Assembly: GCA_013287025.1 (NCBI GenBank)
Contig: JABDEN010000053.1
Location: 1 to 12,246 of the forward strand
Reading direction: 5' to 3'
DNA: 12,246 nt
Source: Gammaproteobacteria bacterium
GTDB taxonomy: Bacteria; Pseudomonadota; Gammaproteobacteria; DSM-16500
Shown: piece after piece, positions 11,909 to 12,246 of the stretch
How positions within the stretch are numbered: position 1 is the stretch's first letter
How the letters are laid out: each line of letters opens with the position of its first letter
Notes under the pieces: model-generated
What the model saw: the letters and a program-made list of their open reading frames with translations, nothing else
What the model was told of the DNA's origin: nothing
Databases searched by the model: none
Position numbers and translations under genes: made by a program

Positions 11909-12246
11909 ATGTCTGCTATTCAAAAAAAAATATTAGAAACAGTTCCAACGCATGATTACTTGCATCTTCTTGAAGGAAATACGGCTAAAAATGTCGTAGA
12001 TTTTTTGCATTTATCTAGAAATGATGTATCAAAAGCAATGGGAGTCGAAAAAAACTCTGTTAGATACGATAGTCATATGCCAATTGAATTAAAGCAACGT
12101 CTGTATGAGATTGCAAATATTTGTGAGCTAATGGCAGGTTATTTTAACGGAGATATAAAAAAAACAGAGCTATGGTTTAATATAAAAAATCCTGCGCTTG
12201 GGGGAGTCTCTCCTAGAGATATGATTCGTTTTGGGCGTTATAAAAA
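11909..12246 (+). CDS. Xre/MbcA/ParS-type antitoxin (partial, runs off the window)
   Basis: The visible 112 residues are preceded by AGGTGA (11897-11902), 6 nt before the ATG. Residues 27-55 (DFLHLSRNDVSKAMGVEKNS and neighbours) form a helix-turn-helix-like segment, and ELWFNIKNPALGGVSPRDMI (87-106), then RFGRYK, is the signature of the MbcA/ParS/Xre toxin-binding domain (DUF2384), where W..NP...L.G.SP...L..G is typical. Such antitoxins usually lie next to a RES-domain toxin that attacks NAD+. If so, the toxin gene would begin just beyond the right edge; it is not visible. Only about ten more residues of this domain are expected. An inverted repeat at its -10 box suggests autoregulation. Its position after ssrA fits an accessory region. 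Confidence 0.82.
   Translation, partial: MSAIQKKILETVPTHDYLHLLEGNTAKNVVDFLHLSRNDVSKAMGVEKNSVRYDSHMPIELKQRLYEIANICELMAGYFNGDIKKTELWFNIKNPALGGVSPRDMIRFGRYK

Overview
The window looks like a stretch of chromosome from an AT-rich gammaproteobacterium. The backbone is the enterobacterial-style order bamE - ratB/ratA - smpB - ssrA (tmRNA), with fur divergent from bamE at the left edge (only its first codons are present). AT-richness, a eukaryote-like phosphatase with a coiled-coil tail, a helical-repeat protein and several palindromic elements suggest a host-associated, Legionellales-like bacterium. That placement is inference, not something one window can prove.

Layout. 1-553: the start of fur (minus), a shared intergenic region, and bamE (plus) with a palindromic element in its leader. 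554-1960: a gene for a protein with about seven ~35-residue alpha-helical (PPR/TPR-like) repeats, broken by a frameshift at a run of seven T, followed by a perfect hairpin. 1990-3798 (minus): an exported sedolisin-type (S53) serine-carboxyl peptidase with no visible propeptide and with C-terminal Ig-like and discoidin/CBM32-like domains. 3968-7596: an iron-uptake operon with a well-placed Fur box, encoding a small periplasmic helical protein, an FTR1 permease, an FtrD-like polyferredoxin membrane protein and a P19/FtrA-type periplasmic metal-binding protein. 7688-8173: a small secreted protein with four cysteines, not recognised. 8185-8256: a nested palindromic repeat flush with the ratB stop codon.

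8256-10412 (minus): a three-gene cluster transcribed in the order PTPMT1-like dual-specificity phosphatase, ratA, ratB. 10508-10975 smpB and 11055-11456 ssrA give both partners of trans-translation; the tmRNA encodes an unusually long tag of 18 residues. 11457-11908 is AT-rich non-coding sequence with two copies of one palindrome and a 14-codon remnant or mini-ORF. 11909 to the end is the start of an Xre/MbcA/ParS-type antitoxin gene with an inverted repeat across its -10 box. The 3' end of ssrA is a common integration site, so the last ~800 bp may be the edge of a genomic island.

How the genes fit together: a conserved envelope and ribosome-rescue backbone has been opened at two places. The iron operon, the peptidase and the repeat protein lie between bamE and ratB; the phosphatase lies between ratA and smpB. 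The Fur box at 3998-4016 links the iron operon to the regulator whose gene begins at the left edge. The best candidates for something new are the PTPMT1-like putative effector, the repeat protein, the small partner of FTR1, and the material after ssrA.
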